Both the position numbers and the translations under genes were made by a program. From assembly GCA_037389465.1 (NCBI GenBank), contig JAZARR010000105.1:4030001-4094000 (forward strand): DNA of 64,000 nucleotides, written 5' to 3'. Each line of letters begins with the position of its first letter. Positions within the stretch are counted from its first letter, which is position 1. Below, in pieces: positions 26,001-39,132 of this stretch. Under the pieces are notes generated by a model. The model saw only the letters and a list, made by a program, of their open reading frames with translations, had not been told where the DNA came from and did not search any database. This DNA is from Baylisascaris procyonis. Its lineage: Eukaryota > Nematoda > Chromadorea > Rhabditida > Ascarididae.

Positions 26001-29000
26001 AGCAGTTGACAAGGACGTTATTGCCCGAGGTTGACGTATGTAATCATGCTAGAACAGCGGCGCAGTGCTTACGAACGCTTTTCCAAACCCTTGTAGTATT
26101 CGATAATTGTGTTGGACGGTGCTCAGTGGTTGGAAATTTTGGGCATTTCAGCTTTCCACTGGAAAGGTCTGTATTGGGATCTCTCGGAGTCGAACTTGCT
26201 GAGTACATTAGCTCGTCCAGTCGGTATTATGCGTCACAATGCCTCTCACTAGAACGAACTAGATGTGCGCCTAGGGCATTTTTTCTTGTGCATCTGTTCA
26301 CCCATGACATTTTCGTTGATAAGTACATTGGACGGACTGTTTGCACCAAAACGTGGAGGGAAAAGCGCACATCGCACCAGCCATCTGGTAGGAAGTTTTT
26401 GGCAGTCTTCCAGTAAGTTGTTAATATCTGAGTGCTGTGGAAAGCTGTTCTTGGAGTGTTCGAATGCGGCAAAGTAGTTTTTTGCATGGGTAGAGGAAAT
26501 AGGCCAAACGCCTTTCAAAATTATTAAACTAGGGGTGCTAGACAAAGAAGAGTGAAGGGTTACATTATTCAAAGATAAACACTAAAAGAGGTCTTGCAAG
26601 GAAATAAAGTCACGAAACAAAGATATTGCAGCAGTGGTAACACTGTGATACTACACGCTTTAAGCAGTCTCACTGAGCAGTTGCGTTTGAGTTAGAACAG
26701 TAATAAGTTGTGGGGTGCATTATACGAGTTGGCATGATATGCCTTCTTGTTCACCCCCTCCTCCCCCCCCCGCTTGACATAAATCACCAGCGAATAATAA
26801 AATGTCGTTTACAACCATCATGTTTCAACCATTCTAAGCACGTCCACAAATTCGCAAAAATCTGCATTTCTTTGACTTCACTGATGTAAGATGAGCGTTC
26901 GACATGCGTAAGCCAGTGGAAGTTTTCTTGGGCGCTTTGAATGTTCACAAGTTTCGGCGGTCAGAGGGTTGAAATTGGTGGATATTGAGACAGACGAACA
27001 GACACACATATATGCAGACACTATGCTGCCGTAGTGAGCCTTGCAAATGTCAATTGCGGAAAATGCATGATAACGCAAGGCGCTTGTTCAAAAAGATGAT
27101 TAAAAAACATTTACGATGAATTCTTTGGTCTCAGGTGCTTTAATCTGCCTACTCAAACTAGAAACGTTTTCTGGAAGACTTCATCAAGTGCGTTGATTTG
27201 AAATGAACCTTTCCTCAAAAATAAACGTTGCTTAACAACTTCACTTACGATATTTCCATCGTTGTGTATTGTTTCATCGGCTGCTCGGCAATTACCATTT
27301 CCCGTTCCAACATTTAACTTATGCGCATTTAATTCGACATGCTAGTCAGCATGATCATATGTGATCGTTTTTTCGATTTTCAAATGTGACGAATTTTCGT
27401 CGATTCTAAGTTATACTATTGTTGATCTAAATTTAAGCTAAGGAGACCAGCTTATTGATCATTTCTTTACGCCTAGTTTAGCGAGATATTGTTATCGTTT
27501 TATTTTAATAAATGTAAGAAAATGGGACACATATAGGTTGGCGAATCTGACCGATAAAACGATAGACTTAACGATATACAGTCATACACCCAAATCGAAA
27601 TGACGTTTTATTTGTATCGATTCAAACTGAAACATCATTGTGACGGCAGCAGAACGGTGGGTGTAACGCTGCCACGACTATTAGTTTACAAATTCGACTG
27701 AATTGGGTGGTAAGGTATCGTGTAGCGAAGATGAGGAACCTCGACGCACCTGCTGCCTAGCTCTCTTTTGTAGAATTCTCCCATGTTTTGGACTCTTCCT
27801 CCCTAATGATTTATTGTTCGCTGTCAGCCCTTTTGCCGAGTCACTTTTCGCGATGGGTCAATCTCTAGCAAGAGTTGCCGCCTCTCCTCTCCCGTTAACT
27901 TCCTCCCGATAACACTGTCCCCGCGGAAAAATACAAATCAACACGTCAGTCGTCTTCTCCTTCCATATCGGTAAAGTCGGACCACCATTTGCATGCAGGT
28001 TGTTGGCAGAAATCTCTCAATGCTGTCTCCATCTCTCGGCAATAACGCTTACTACAAGGCCCTAATCAAGCGCAAAAATGGGAGGATAAAGGGAAAGAGG
28101 GTGAGAAGAATGATCACGTTTCCAGAAATCCAGAGTCGTCGTCATACGATGGAAAGTGTCTTCTGCCTGGGCAGTACTTAGTTTTGTGGGTACGAACGAT
28201 CGTTACGTTCGCTCACTGAAAATTAGTTGGTGCGGATTCAGCGCGATCGTTATTGCTCGACAGTTTACGTTCCGCAGGAAGGTTGCAAAACAACGCACAG
28301 TTTTCCTGTTTGGAATATAAACTATCACATTTATTGAACGCAAAAGAACAATGTTCAATGCAACAATGACATTAGAGCCAACAATTTGTTGTATAGTGTC
28401 CACCTTTTTGTGCACTCTTATTATGCAATCTTGGTGTAATCGCTTTTGCAATTAGTGCTGCTGTGGAATATGTCTTAAGCTTGGCTGTTATATTCTGCAT
28501 TTACTTTCCTTGACTTTAGATCGCAGTTACATTCTTGTTGTATCCCGACTGCATCTGCTGTTTTACTCCAAGAAAAGAAACTTCGTTACTCAGCTCAAGA
28601 TTGCATAGGCTCTCAAAGCTAGTTTAGATTTTGGTATATTGCACATTGAAATTATCAAAGGAGGGAATAACAAAGTATAACAAAATGGCCTGAGGCTCGA
28701 TTCCAAGAGAGATTGTGAAGGAAATGGGTATAATCATTGCTGTCACGAAGAGTATTCGATGTCACGTAAGCAGTACCAACAGCATGAATGCAAGCGGCAC
28801 TTCAATATTAACATTAAGAATTCTTCCATGCAACATTCGGTAGCTGAATAGTGATGTACATAGCGCACTGCGCAACGTCACTCGCAGAAACATTTTTGCA
28901 TCGCCTTATCAGCTGGAAAGTCACTCATACTCCAAAGCTACCTACTAACAAATAGCAAATTTTCTAGCCAAGTTCATTTGAAACAAAGCCATTTCGTTCT

Positions 29001-32000
29001 CATCACTCAACGGAATCTTTCACATATTTTTCGTTGTCTATCGTCCAAAATCAACTTTACGCTTTGCGTTTACGTGCCCATTTATCATAGCAGCCGTAAG
29101 CATGTCGCCGGGAGGAGAATGAGAGCATCTATTTATATTTTGCCTAAAAATTTTCCTCCCCCAAAATTTCTGATTCGTCGTTATCGTATGCGATACATTC
29201 CTTCATGGCTTATTTCTGAAGAGTTTTAATACATCAAAACGATCCCTCGACACTTCTTGTATAAAGAAAGCGGCGCTCTATACTGGCTAACTGCGTACAA
29301 TGTTAGAGTCGATTAAAGAGATGAGTTTTTTCACTGGAAGATTTTGATCGGTAATATGTGCCGAAGATTGAAGGGAGAAGAAAAATTATATGGAGTTACC
29401 CATTACTTTCAAATACGTTTTTTTCATAGCCAATATGGTTAAACTTGAAGGCGGTAGGCATCCTCTTGTCCTTTGCATATTGCTTCACCTGAGTTTATGT
29501 AATTTTGAAGAGTCACAGAAAACTTTGCAGGCTTATAAATTGGATAGCCGAAGTAATCTTCACTGTCAACGACATGTCTGAGTGAAAAAATCCCCTTAGA
29601 AATCCACTCCTGAATATTGCTTCATTGAGATAGTGCGGTAGATTGCCGTGGAATGATGAGCGTTTGAACGAACAATGCATTAAGTGAATGCGAATTTTTT
29701 CAAACTCTTTGTTTTCGGTTCTTGGCGGTTAGTTGGATATTCAGATGCCTCTAATTACCCTTTTAAAAATTACGATGGCGGATGCAGTGATATTTAGATT
29801 TTTTATGGCGTCATAGAACCGATGCTACTCACATATTCGCAAATTAGCATGAGAATTATGATTTAATAACGCTAGAAAATGTTTTGTTTATATGCAATAT
29901 TTATATACGTATCTATAAACATAAACTTCAAGGGCAGATGGTGCCCGATAGCCGCCACTGTCATGTGTGTAGCATGTCTGTTGAGTTCTGTCATTCGATT
30001 TGCTCTAAGATAGCTCGTATACATCGTAAATAATCCTACCATATCTGTACTGCAATAAAAATGTTCCCTAGTGGAAGTGTGCGTAAATCGTGATACGAAT
30101 ATCCGATTTGTGCTCAGTGCTGTGCTCCCCATTGCGATCGATCTTCTTTTCGTTGAACTTACCGAGTCGCCTCTTTATTACGCAACTTCTTTCGTTATCC
30201 AGGTGCTCTTTATTTCAAAATCTTCGATATTTTACCAATACACAATGAAAGTAAGGATGCTTCGTACTGCAACTATATGGCGTGATCAAGTAGAGTACAC
30301 TCTGAAATTACTCATTCTGTCGCTTTTTTTGAGTGCCGGAAAAATCAGAGTACTGGCTATCCTCAATCTGCCTCATTATCTTCTGCAAATTATTAGGCCA
30401 TTCGACTATCTGCTTTTAATGGTCGAAGATTGTGGTCTGGCGAAATCTTCTACTTTTCGGAACTTCAACTAAGGGATCTGAGTGAGTTGTCTCCAGTCAT
30501 CATTTCATACCGTCCAACCTCTATCGTATTTACATCCCTCACTCGGTTTGTGAACGGTCTAGCATGTGCGCCGCACTTTCGTAGAGAAGCAGCGGATATT
30601 GACATCAATGATACCTGGCCTAGTGCGAAGGGCGAAGAGGATGAAGGGAAACGTAATAGACATTGTACTTTACGAATGGAGATCCAGCAGTTTAGCTGCG
30701 ATTGAAATTCGAGAAGTTGGGATGCTCGACCGTTTCTGCTGTACCATCGTAAAGGTCAGATGTCAAACAATCGAAGAGTAAAGGTCGCCTTTGGGAAGTT
30801 ACGTCGGAAAGTGCTGTCTAAATTATGCTAAAATCCATTAATTTAGCTGAAAATTCAACGTCGCATTCAAAACAAAAACGATTTCCACTGCAGTTAGTCG
30901 TAGTTTTCGAAAACAGTACTAATTATTCAGATTGCTCGCCGAAATTAAACATTTGTTGGGAAACTGTTGCGCTTATAACCTCATGAACTGTTATTGTTTT
31001 TGCATCGTTCAAGAAATCGTATTATAAATAGGAGAGTAGAAAATAGCTCAATTGATGTCAAATAGAGCATTTTGTTGCACCGTTCTTTCAAAGAATGATG
31101 GTGAAAAGTACGCATGAAAATGGCATTCAATGGCTTTCACCACTGAAAGGGTTAGTGACTGCATCATCATCGCTTTTGAACCGTTGAAAATTTTTGCCAA
31201 GAACTTCCGTATCACGCAAACGTTTTACAAACTTCGTTGAAAACTAATCAATGTTGCGGTTTGAAAACAGAGACGAAAAGGGCGTCGAGATGCATAGCAC
31301 TGTCTCTAATGGGGAAAATGTTGTTTTCTTTAAAGACCTCTTCGCAACGAAAAACTATAACCTTGTGAATATGAGCGCGCTATAGGAGAGGTGTGAAAGA
31401 AAATGGGTATAAAACATTTATCGGTGATACGTCGGTTTAATTGAGAGGATAATCACATTGCAACTCGCCGAAAGAGGTTCTCACTGTTTGTGATACATTC
31501 TCCTCAATGAAATGCTTTAACATCCACACAATGTGCCTTCTCGTATGTTCACCGATGTTGTATTTTCATCGTCTCTGTGGTATGTCTAATATTTATCATT
31601 GTTGAAAAACCACAAATCATATCAAATAAATAAGTCTACCCTTAGGCGTGAGCTTTTCAAAAACGTTAACAATCATTTCAAGGTGTTAGCGATCTTTCAA
31701 ATAAAAAATTGACATGTTAGGAAATTAATGCTTCTGTAAATCATTGAAAGACCGGTTAATAGAAAGTTGAATTTTACACCAGGAACGAGAAAAATGAAGA
31801 AAAAGCAGTTGAGTCCCTTCATAAGAACAGTGGTAACAAATGCAGATAGAAAGAACGATAGGATCTGCATTTCTATTTGTCTATTATTTGCTTATTTATT
31901 TGTTTGTTTACTTATTTATTTCTTCTGCGTTACGAGAGATGACTATTAAACAAGGAAGACGATATGTGTCATAGAAGAGCATAATTCTCAAATAGGCTGA

Positions 32001-33500
32001 AGCCTCAGGCAGGCTGGTGCGTTGCAGTATGTATGAGTTGAAATGAAAAAGGTGCAGTAAAAACTGAACAGATGACTCGAATGTAAAGCATCGAATAATA
32101 GGGTGCGTAAAAACGTTAAATAAGTGCGTCGACCACTTTGTCACACTGTGCTGTCGCTGATCGTGACAAGCAAAGATGGAAAACAGTGAAACATGGTTGA
32201 AACGCATGGCTGCTGAGTGGGGTGCTCGGTCGGGAAGGTTATTCGATCGGAGAGTGAACATGAAATGATATGTGACCGCTGAAATGTGATTCTGAATGGT
32301 GTCGCGCTGAAAGCTATCAATCAGTTGCTCACTTTGGTTACGACAAAAGTGGCTCTCTGCCGATAGCCATTACAAGGTTGTCGTCATGATTCGAAACGTG
32401 GCATCTATTCGCCACAAAAACACTCTGGCAGTAGGTCAATTGTCGACACGATGGTTTCACTCTTCTCAAAGTTTCTAAGTAGTTGTACAAAATACCATTT
32501 ACATTATGTTAGTACTCACGAGGGTGTTCACGGCGCAAGCACCTCTTGGTAGAAGCGTGGCTTAGAGTACAGGTATTTGGGCATTTCTAGCATAGTGGAC
32601 CTACCCCGCGACGTATATGCAGCACGCTTCTTTGAAACGATAACAACATGGCAACTTCACACGATGTAACGACGACGGAGGAGACTACAAAAAAAAAATT
32701 TTTTTTAAGATAGAAGACGACAACGCTCATCTCATCGATGTGCGTTAATTTAAATAGGCCGTAAATGCTATTTTATAATGCAAAAACGTTGTGGCTGAAG
32801 TTCAAGAGCATGGCTGTTGAATTTGGAGGCAGCAAAGCTAGTAGTCCCGTCTATACGACCAGTTATATATTTTTTAGGTTCTAGCTCCCAATCTAAAGAA
32901 AAAAGGTAGCAAAATTTTTTCTCATGAACAACAGATGTTAAGCAGAAAAATTTGCTGCTTTGCTACTTCGAAGAAAAACTAACGCCTAAATGAAATAAGC
33001 GAAGAGTGCTTCCAGAAGCCTTATGCTTCACTTATATTTTCCACTGGGTCATTCCTATTTCAAACGTCAATTATCCGGCCCATTCAAAATTCTTTTGACA
33101 GAGTACAGCATTACACCACTCATAAGTTTTGCTCGAATTTTAGAATCGACTTTTGGACATATATGACACAATGAAAAAATTCCCTTGGAACCTACAGAGG
33201 TTTTGAAATGCAGTCATCTAAAACTGACCGTCTTCTCTTAGTTGTCGATTTTGAGCTAAAGGAGATCACAGTTGTTCATTCTTTCTTTTGCCACCGCCAA
33301 AATTCCGTATCAAGTTTTGATTTGCACTTTTAAAGGTTCGCAAAAGGTTTTGTAGTAAGACATGAACTGGTTATTTCAAGTGATGGCTTTGTATGCACAT
33401 TTTTCCGATTTTGGATGAGTCACAAGGCATCGAAGAAATGTCGGGGAAGGTATCAGTGAGATGTAGTTCGCTTATGGATAAAAATATGGACCACGTCGGC
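23032..33500. other. Large non-coding interval, RhoGEF side
   Basis: About 10.5 kb with no protein family, splice chain, tRNA or rRNA that I can recognise. It includes a short G-run near 24905, a C-run near 26764 and one unusually long ORF at 25697-26416 (listed separately). No clear AATAAA follows the RhoGEF stop closely, so its 3' end is not placed. A palindrome AACGATCGTT lies at 28195-28204. Confidence 0.55.
25697..26416 (+). CDS. Unidentified long ORF, 239 codons, doubtful gene
   Basis: This is one of the two longest open frames in the window; the other of similar length is a genuine homeobox-gene exon. A rough chance estimate for this base composition gives well under one ORF of this length per 64 kb, so it deserves notice. 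The product would be Cys- and Leu-rich with scattered hydrophobic stretches (CNLRCRLCRNICIFIYM, RSVLGSLGVELAEYISSSS). I recognise no domain, signal peptide or family. The start is arbitrary, and overlapping minus-strand frames exist at 26227-26572. It could be a lineage-specific gene, a decayed gene, or chance. Confidence 0.2.
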   Translation: MCPIPSFAALTCVLNKRAALSNRSHCHFRAVRLMRLVGSSVACFLHLASPLIELPNSMRQCAQTVTCNLRCRLCRNICIFIYMRCLQAFSFGTSGFIGKIYEQLTRTLLPEVDVCNHARTAAQCLRTLFQTLVVFDNCVGRCSVVGNFGHFSFPLERSVLGSLGVELAEYISSSSRYYASQCLSLERTRCAPRAFFLVHLFTHDIFVDKYIGRTVCTKTWREKRTSHQPSGRKFLAVFQ

Positions 33501-34982
33501 TTACATCGAACGGATTTCCGCTTGCGCTAACATGCGCCCGTCGCCGAGTTGTCCACAAGGGTGCGAACATTTCAAATGGCTCCGCATTTCACAGTCGATT
33601 GGCAAGAGTATCGCGTTGTTTGCTTAATTAGGTACTGCATGGCGAGCGATGCGTGTCGGGCGGCGGCCGCCTCTTTGAGAATGTGTTCGGCCCGATTATC
33701 CATGCCCTACCCGGCGTGTAAGACACCGCCTTGTCACATATACGAAGCCGGCACTTAACCTTCGCACGGATTAACCCTTTCCTCGTGCCACACCGCCTAT
33801 AGCCTTGGCTTGCTTCCTCTTGGGAATATCTCTGCACACACATCCGCTGTTCCACTAATACTGTTACATGTCGAGCATGCCCTTTGTATGCTCTTGCCTA
33901 TGCACTACGGTAATACAAGCTTCCTCTCTAGAGTTTAGATATGATTTTGTGTCGATTCGTGCTGAAAGTTGCGCATAAAAGCCGGCAGGAAACCATTGGA
34001 AACCAATGCGATGTGTACTTTCATGTTGGTGACTGCGGTGGTATTAGTGTAGGAAAATGAACGAACCAGACGCAACGCTGTTTTCAACTTCACTGAAGCT
34101 TCGAAGACAGAAGACGTACATAGTTGCTTTTTGTTTTTCCAAATGTATCTGAAATGATGAAATGGCAGCAATATGGCAAAATTCAGTTTACCGTGAAACC
34201 GCTCGAAGGCGGTTTGTGCAGTGTGCGAAATTCGGGTCTTGAGCTGCGATATAGCAGTGGGAAACACTCGTGACCTTCAAGTACTAGGTTTGACTTGAAG
34301 TTAAAAGACCAATCTGTTTTGAGGAATGCCGATCAAGCTGTCGCCTATAATAACCGACGGGTATTCGATGAGCAGTAATTTCTTATTGCTAAAATAAACT
34401 TTGTGCTAGTTCTTTCGGTGCAGTATCGCAGTGCTGTTACATAACAACAGCACAAAATTTTCACACACAAAATTAAGATTTTCGCAGCCATACTCACCAG
34501 ACACGTTTTAATTAGACTGCTAAAAAAAGTATTCAGCTTATGAGTAAGGAGGGAGATGCCAATAGAGTAGTATTGAAACACGTAGTAACAAACGATTGGA
34601 ACAGACGGCGGCATGTGTTGCGAGTGGAAACCGTATAAAGAGGAACTGTGTTTGCGCTTAATGAATAGGTGCACTTGAGAAGTGTGCCTGCGAAGAAGCT
34701 TTGAAGTGATTGAGCGGATGTTTATTCAGCGCACATCTAGCAATGTTGTTTGCAGGTTCTCGATTGCTCGACTCGACCGCTTCAAAGCTAACGTTTAGAC
34801 GCTCTCAGGCGACGACGACACTCGCTCTAAACGAGGAATACTCTTCTCGCACTCCTACTTGCTCAGCAGTGTTAATTTCGGTGTGCACTTCTGTCAACCT
34901 AAAACAGCAGGCATATCGCGGTGCAGTGTGAAACCTATTCACGCTCACAGTGCATACATACCTAAGGCAGCAGGTTGCATTC

Positions 34983-35052
34983 TGTGTTTGCACACGCACA
35001 CATTCCATACACAGACACACAGACATGTGCGTACACATATACACGTACATGC
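34983..35052. repeat. Alternating purine-pyrimidine tract (CA/TG/TA rich)
   Basis: This is an imperfect run of CACACGCACACA, ACACAGACACACAGACA and GTGCGTACACATATACACGT. Such tracts can adopt left-handed DNA and mutate rapidly. It lies in the intergenic interval, with no gene attached. Confidence 0.7.
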
Positions 35053-38000
35053 TTGCTTCTCGATGAATGTTGTACTCTACAGATGAATGCTTCATTGTGC
35101 AGGCACTTTCAAACTGAATGTGAACTTGTGGGAGTTGTTAAACACTTGCTTAATATTGAAAAGAATGACGGTCTGAAATGAGCTTCGCATTAGGTGTACT
35201 CGAGGTCCTACAAATGGGCAGTATCGTGTGAGATATGAGTCGAGTAGAAAGATGTTAATGGACACGGTTTGTTTGTTGGTTCACACGATGAAATAGAGTG
35301 AAAACGATGAAAAAATGCAGCACAATGAACAAGAAGTAAGCTTATGTGTGCATCCGTCTAGTGGAAGCTGGCAAACGTATTTCTTGCCATTAATACTTAA
35401 GCTCTTTAATGTTGATACTGTTTACTTTTGCGCGGGAACAGGGCTCTTTAATAACGTCGCACTGCGTGCGTCGTCCATGATATCCTCTTGTCGTGATGTG
35501 TACACCGATGTGCCTCGATATGCGTCTGATTGTCTGGTTTTTCCGCTCTGCAGGACTATTTCGGCACGACCCACTCACACCGTGTGAGCTGTTTGTTCGT
35601 CGTTTGTGCCATAAAGGAAAAGCTGCTGTGCCAACATTTGCGTGTCGACACCCCACCATCGTACAGTACCGATTTCTAGTTGCTACTTTCTGCGGCACCC
35701 TCCTCGATGAGCATTTCTTCGCTTCAATCGTCGTTGCAGCTGCGGCATTTTGACATTGCCAAAAAACCAGCTTTTGCATGGAACCCGTTGGCTATGATCT
35801 TTGCTGGCACCAACCCGCATGCGTATTAAGCGGCCTCTTCCGCTTCCACATTCACAACAAGGAGCTCGCGTTGATAACGCACCCTGTGAGATGAAGATTT
35901 TGAATTTTTCATTGCGATGATGATCCAGTGCCAAATAGAAGGTATCTTGAGATTCTCTCATTTGTGTTGTTTTCAAATGACACATTTATGAATCCAAAAT
36001 GGACACAGCTTAGTTAATGTGCATGTGTTAACAAATAAATCATCATCACGTGCGAACAACAAGTCATCTAGGGGCACAAAGACAACCCCAAATACATTTC
36101 AAGCAAGTCCCCATCATTATGCTGATATGAACAATTTCACAAGTGGATTTTTTTGGAGCTTGAGCTTGACCACAGGATTTAAAAAATTTCATTAGTTTTC
36201 CCCAAAGATTATGCCTCCTCGATCCAAGCTAATTAAAGACAGGCTGATGAGATTTTTAGTAGGGGGTGGTCATTGTTGGTCAAAACTAACGTGCAGATCA
36301 CATAAACAGTGCAGCCTTATGGCGATTGCTGCCATTCAAAAAGGTCTCAGAATTCGTCGACGCAAATTCCAAAGCAAACTACTGTTTACATATGTGACAC
36401 GATTTTGCCTTTTATTTATTGCTGATTGGTTGATAGTCTCGAAGAAGAGGATGCGGTTGTCGATGATATATTCCTGGGAACAACGAAAAGTTTGCTCTCA
36501 CGCGCTACCGTATGCACATTGTTCCGCTTCTGAGACATTAAAATCAATCGAAAACAGCGATTGCATTAGTGGCGCATAAATATGCAATGCGAATGCGCTC
36601 GCGGATGTGAACGAGACTCCATTCGGCGCAGTCCCGAAGTGCGACATCACTGAGTGAATGAGGTGGAGTGGCTTCTTGTGCTGGCATGCTCCTTAGCCGT
36701 CGTCGTACTTATTTCGCATGGCATACTCATCATTCATCAACAATTTTAATTAACAAATATAAATACGCAAATATTCATTTCTTAAATTTGATAAAATTAT
36801 ATAAACAATCCACATAAGATCATCATCTAAACCTATGGACACAACGTCTCAAAGCGTGCACACAATGCACCAATACTTCATGAGCATGACCGGACTAAAA
36901 TATACTTTATATGTACACATGGGCCAAAAAGACAAATTTTTTAAAAGAGTATCCCTGAATGAAGCCAACAGAAGCACAAGTGCATTATTCAAAGAAAATG
37001 CGCTTTCAAGAGAACATTCAAACGCATTTTCACCCTTTGATAGTGTTTTTTTCTCAAAAAGCCCCCAATGAACCATAACAGCAATTTGCCTGTAGTGTTG
37101 GATTTGAGAAATCCAAACATCCCATGGATATACAGTGAAAGACTACTGTGGAAAGAAAATTTTGAGCATGTCGAACCTGAGTGGAAGAACAATCTGTGCA
37201 TGAGAGCTGCCGTCATGATCCTTTAACGCAGAAGCCGTTTCCAGGTCCATGCGCCAATTCGTGTACCTATGCGAAGTCACAGGTAGGGGTAGGGTAGCTT
37301 GCACTTATACATTGAGTACATATATTCTGTGCACCCATTCAAGTATACATACATTTGTTAGACGTACATACATACACGCATGTAAGCGGCAACTGCAGAA
37401 AACCTCTCGGAAATACAGCATTGTTCCTAACATCTACGCAGTGAAGTGTGCATGAAAATTCGCCCACGTATATACCTTAAAGTCAGCATAATGGAATTTG
37501 AAGAAATAGACCAGTTCATACCTTTACTAAAAAATTTTTTTGATGAAACCGTTAAAGATCCTCGAAATAAACCCTCAAATCCTCATTCTTCCTAGAAGAG
37601 AGGTCTCGGCAATTATCTTGTCCTTGCCCGTGTTCTCTATCTATTTCCCACTGCTGTGAGCAACTAACATAAAGACGTAATGCACTGTACTTTACCATCG
37701 GATGTGTTTAACGCAGTGAAATTTTCAGCAGTGGTGGTGATAAAATGTTAGAATGGTCGCTCGCACATGTATGATTTTCTTGCGGGGCAAATGGTTGGCT
37801 CTGAAGTTTTATTGATGCTTTGAACATAATAATGCATATCACGTTAGTTACCCATTAAAACTATAAGCTGACCATCGATTCGCGTTTGCGAACAAATTCA
37901 AACAAAAACATTCGCTCAGATGAGAGCGCATTCTCTCGACGAGCACAAAAGCCCATAGAAACATCGCTCTAACGAAATTTTTTTTGAAGGGGTGCGCGTA

Positions 38001-38721
38001 TGTTTTGGATATGACACAGGTGCTTGGCCCACAATGTTAGTAATCGCTCTTGTTAGAGGAGGGGGGGGGGAAGGGGGAGGGGAAAGCGGGCTCATTATGC
38101 ACTTGTGCTCGTCCAACAAAACACTGCTGTCAAAAAAAAAAGCTCAGTGAGGAGTGCGCAAGGTGGTTGCTATCCCTGAAGAATGCAAGGGATACAACTG
38201 AGTACCGATATGAGCACTTCAAAGGAATTGTGTGCCTAGATCAGTGGTCCTCAGGCTAGTCGTGTCACATCGAGCACGTTGCGAGATTCAGCAAGCGCTG
38301 CCGTGTTGTCACTATGCGGGTGGAAGCAGCGACCGCGAGGGTGGCGCTGGTCGTATTTTCTCAGCAGGACTTGTCATGTTCGGCGCTCCCTGTGCCACCC
38401 GCCGTGCTGTGCGTCGACGAACTAGGACTCGCACTTCTTCGCTCACACCATGCCAACGTTCCTGCAACACCAATAATGTTGCCTCATTGTGAACCACCTT
38501 CAGCTCAAATCATATCCACCTTCAAACGAATCCTCGCTAAATCTTCCCTACACATGTCATCTGCAAAAGTCATCTGTTTTTTCAAATACAAGGCTGAATC
38601 GTTGCTCGACTCATAGCAACACCTCTTGAAAATAAGAAGCCAATTCTAAAAGCGCGCTCCCCGCAAAATATGATCATTTCATTTCCCTGATCGAAGGACG
38701 TATGTCAACAAAACAAAATTT

Positions 38722-39132
38722 TTGAGAGAATCAAACTATCTAACAAAATCTCTTGTCAGGTCGACATTTGTGCAACCACAGCGTACTACTCCTGACGGAA
38801 ACTCGAAGCTGCCTTACAATAAAGACGCGAAAACTGAACACATTAATGTCATCAACTGTTCGGAACACAAGCTCCCTTACAATTCCTCTCATCAGCCTTC
38901 AGATATACAAGCCCTCCCAAATTTCTACCCCCGGCGTTTCACGGCAGTCCTCCCCAGCTTATCCGAGCTTCGAAGAAAGAAGTATGCTGTAAACGAGTAC
39001 CAAGACAATCAACCATATAATGTACGCGCTGCAACATATCGCAGACTAATAGTCTGGGCCATAAAGTTCATTGAACTGCGTTACAGAATGAGCGAAAGTA
39101 ACCTCAAGCGAGTTTATGAAAGCGATCTGTAA
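38722..39132 (+). CDS. Unidentified ORF with protein-like composition, doubtful
   Basis: An open frame of 136 codons ends at a TAA at 39130-39132. Unlike most chance frames here, it is hydrophilic and balanced: it contains KLPYN twice (with different flanks), PNFYPRRFTAVLPSLSEL, RRKKYAVNEYQDNQPYN and IKFIELRYRMSESNLKRVY. A CAG acceptor just before 38760 and a GTACGC donor near 39020 would allow it to be an internal exon of about 260 bp. No neighbour exon could be joined to it, and no family is recognised. Confidence 0.22.
   Translation: MRESNYLTKSLVRSTFVQPQRTTPDGNSKLPYNKDAKTEHINVINCSEHKLPYNSSHQPSDIQALPNFYPRRFTAVLPSLSELRRKKYAVNEYQDNQPYNVRAATYRRLIVWAIKFIELRYRMSESNLKRVYESDL

Noticed and set aside
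30071..30472. 133-codon plus-strand ORF with hydrophobic stretches
   Set aside because: Several frames of this length are expected by chance. No transmembrane-family motif or splice chain was found.
35390..35779. Overlapping long ORFs on both strands, with a CTGCAG acceptor near 35555
   Set aside because: Both frames are open because the patch is GC-rich. No partner exon or family could be found for either strand.
38242..38255. CAGTGGTCCTCAGG, resembling the terminal repeat of hAT transposons
   Set aside because: A weak inverse match lies near 38488-38500, but there is no convincing 8-bp target duplication and no transposase, so chance is likelier.
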